DNA of 62,551 nucleotides, from contig NZ_LQQA01000001.1 in assembly GCF_002101965.1 (NCBI RefSeq), forward strand, positions 1 through 62,551, written 5' to 3'. The notes beneath the pieces are model-generated. The model saw nothing but the letters and a program-made list of their open reading frames with translations. It did not search any database and was not told the origin of the DNA. Within the stretch, counting starts at the first letter, position 1. Every line of letters begins with the position of its first letter. A program made the translations under genes and the position numbers. Origin of the DNA: Mycolicibacterium wolinskyi. Its GTDB lineage: Bacteria > Actinomycetota > Actinomycetes > Mycobacteriales > Mycobacteriaceae. Below, piece by piece: positions 62,185 to 62,551 of this stretch.

Positions 62185-62476
62185 CTAAACCTTCTTGGGG
62201 GCAAAGACTTTTGCGAGGACTCGCGCACCGACGTTGAGCAGCGCGATCAGCAGAATGAGCGTCAGCGCCGCGCCCCAGAGTCGATCGGTGGGCACCGGGT
62301 TCGCGCCCGCGCCAGCCGAGATCTGGTCGTACATCATGCCGGGCAACGAGCCCATGAAACCGCCGAACATGTCGAAGTTCATCGCCTGCGCATAGCCGAC
62401 CAGGATCAGCAGCGGCGCCGTCTCACCCATCACGCGGGCCAGCGACAGCATGATGCCGGTCACGATGCCCGAGATT
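62185..62476 (-). CDS. pstA: Phosphate ABC transporter permease PstA, C-terminal fragment
   Basis: About 96 residues of PstA, from SGIVTGIMLSLARVMGETAP to the end ARVLAKVFAPKKV. This holds the last two or three membrane helices and the TETAP/ETAPLLILVG coupling region. PstA normally has about 300 residues; everything before SGIVTG is replaced by unrelated sequence from about 62475. Either the gene is disrupted by an insertion or the window joins two unlinked sequences. If the break is real the Pst system would be non-functional and the phosphate regulon derepressed. Confidence 0.8.
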
Positions 62477-62551
62477 CTATCTCTAGACAGAACTGTTGTT
62501 AGCGTGCTCCGACAGAGACGCATACACAGTGGTGATCGGGCAATTGTCTGA
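62477..62551. other. Non-homologous sequence replacing pstA (possible IS end)
   Basis: These 75 nt are AT-richer than the rest of the window and do not read as PstA. A quasi-palindrome, TCTATCTCTAGACAGA, sits at 62476-62491, at the junction. An insertion-sequence terminal repeat is the simplest reading; the family was not identified. Confidence 0.45.

Overview
The window reads as chromosomal DNA of a rapidly growing mycobacterium (Mycolicibacterium, M. smegmatis-like). The evidence is high GC, F420-dependent enzyme families, type VII secretion-like proteins, acyl-ACP desaturase DesA1, and a gene order that follows the M. tuberculosis Rv0867c-Rv0820 block in pieces: rpfA, moaE2-mog-moaC, an XPB-associated protein and ercc3; fadB-fadA and dapC; far, kdc and SRPBCC genes; a Lys/Glu/Asp/Phe tRNA cluster; DUF2236-tetR-desA1-dus-LCP-phoY2; and pstB-pstA. 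Gene names rest on family recognition and remembered synteny; no database search was possible.

Layout. 1-9.7 kb: the 3' end of rpfA, molybdopterin genes on the minus strand, and the XPB-like repair pair, which is split by about 3.3 kb carrying a secreted NucA/NucB-type DNase toxin and a candidate immunity gene. 9.7-22 kb: accessory metabolism (P450, cupin, SDRs, MFS/LysR, a luciferase-like F420 enzyme, several PPOX-fold proteins, an S9 peptidase) and a type VII-like substrate pair. 22-29 kb: the FadB/FadA beta-oxidation complex, a DUF559/AbiEi-type protein, an Old Yellow Enzyme and DapC. 29-34 kb: a probable ureide/purine-type catabolic island (FAD oxidase, PuuE-like deacetylase, NCS1 permease, GntR). 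34-47 kb: USPs, Far, Kdc, a UBP zinc-finger protein, a TetR/FAD-oxidase unit with visible operators, and an overlapping P450-hydrolase-SDR operon beside a TetR gene. 47-49.5 kb: small secreted proteins, a toxin-remnant/immunity-like pair and four tRNAs. 49.5-62.5 kb: core genes plus three tandem small secreted proteins, ending in a pstA fragment.

How it fits together. The most promising system is the toxin-immunity locus at 5.3-7.9 kb: a membrane-anchored or exported protein with an RHS-like N-terminal region, a NucA/NucB nuclease core and a Lys-rich tail, followed 30 nt later by an acidic 141-aa protein, and preceded by an AT-rich region with a repeated CAGCTATCT motif. A second, decayed toxin/immunity-like pair lies downstream of the tRNA-Phe gene. 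Both window ends look like repeat-driven assembly boundaries: the Pro/Ala repeats of rpfA on the left, and on the right an unrelated AT-richer sequence that replaces the pstA reading frame and may be an insertion-sequence end.
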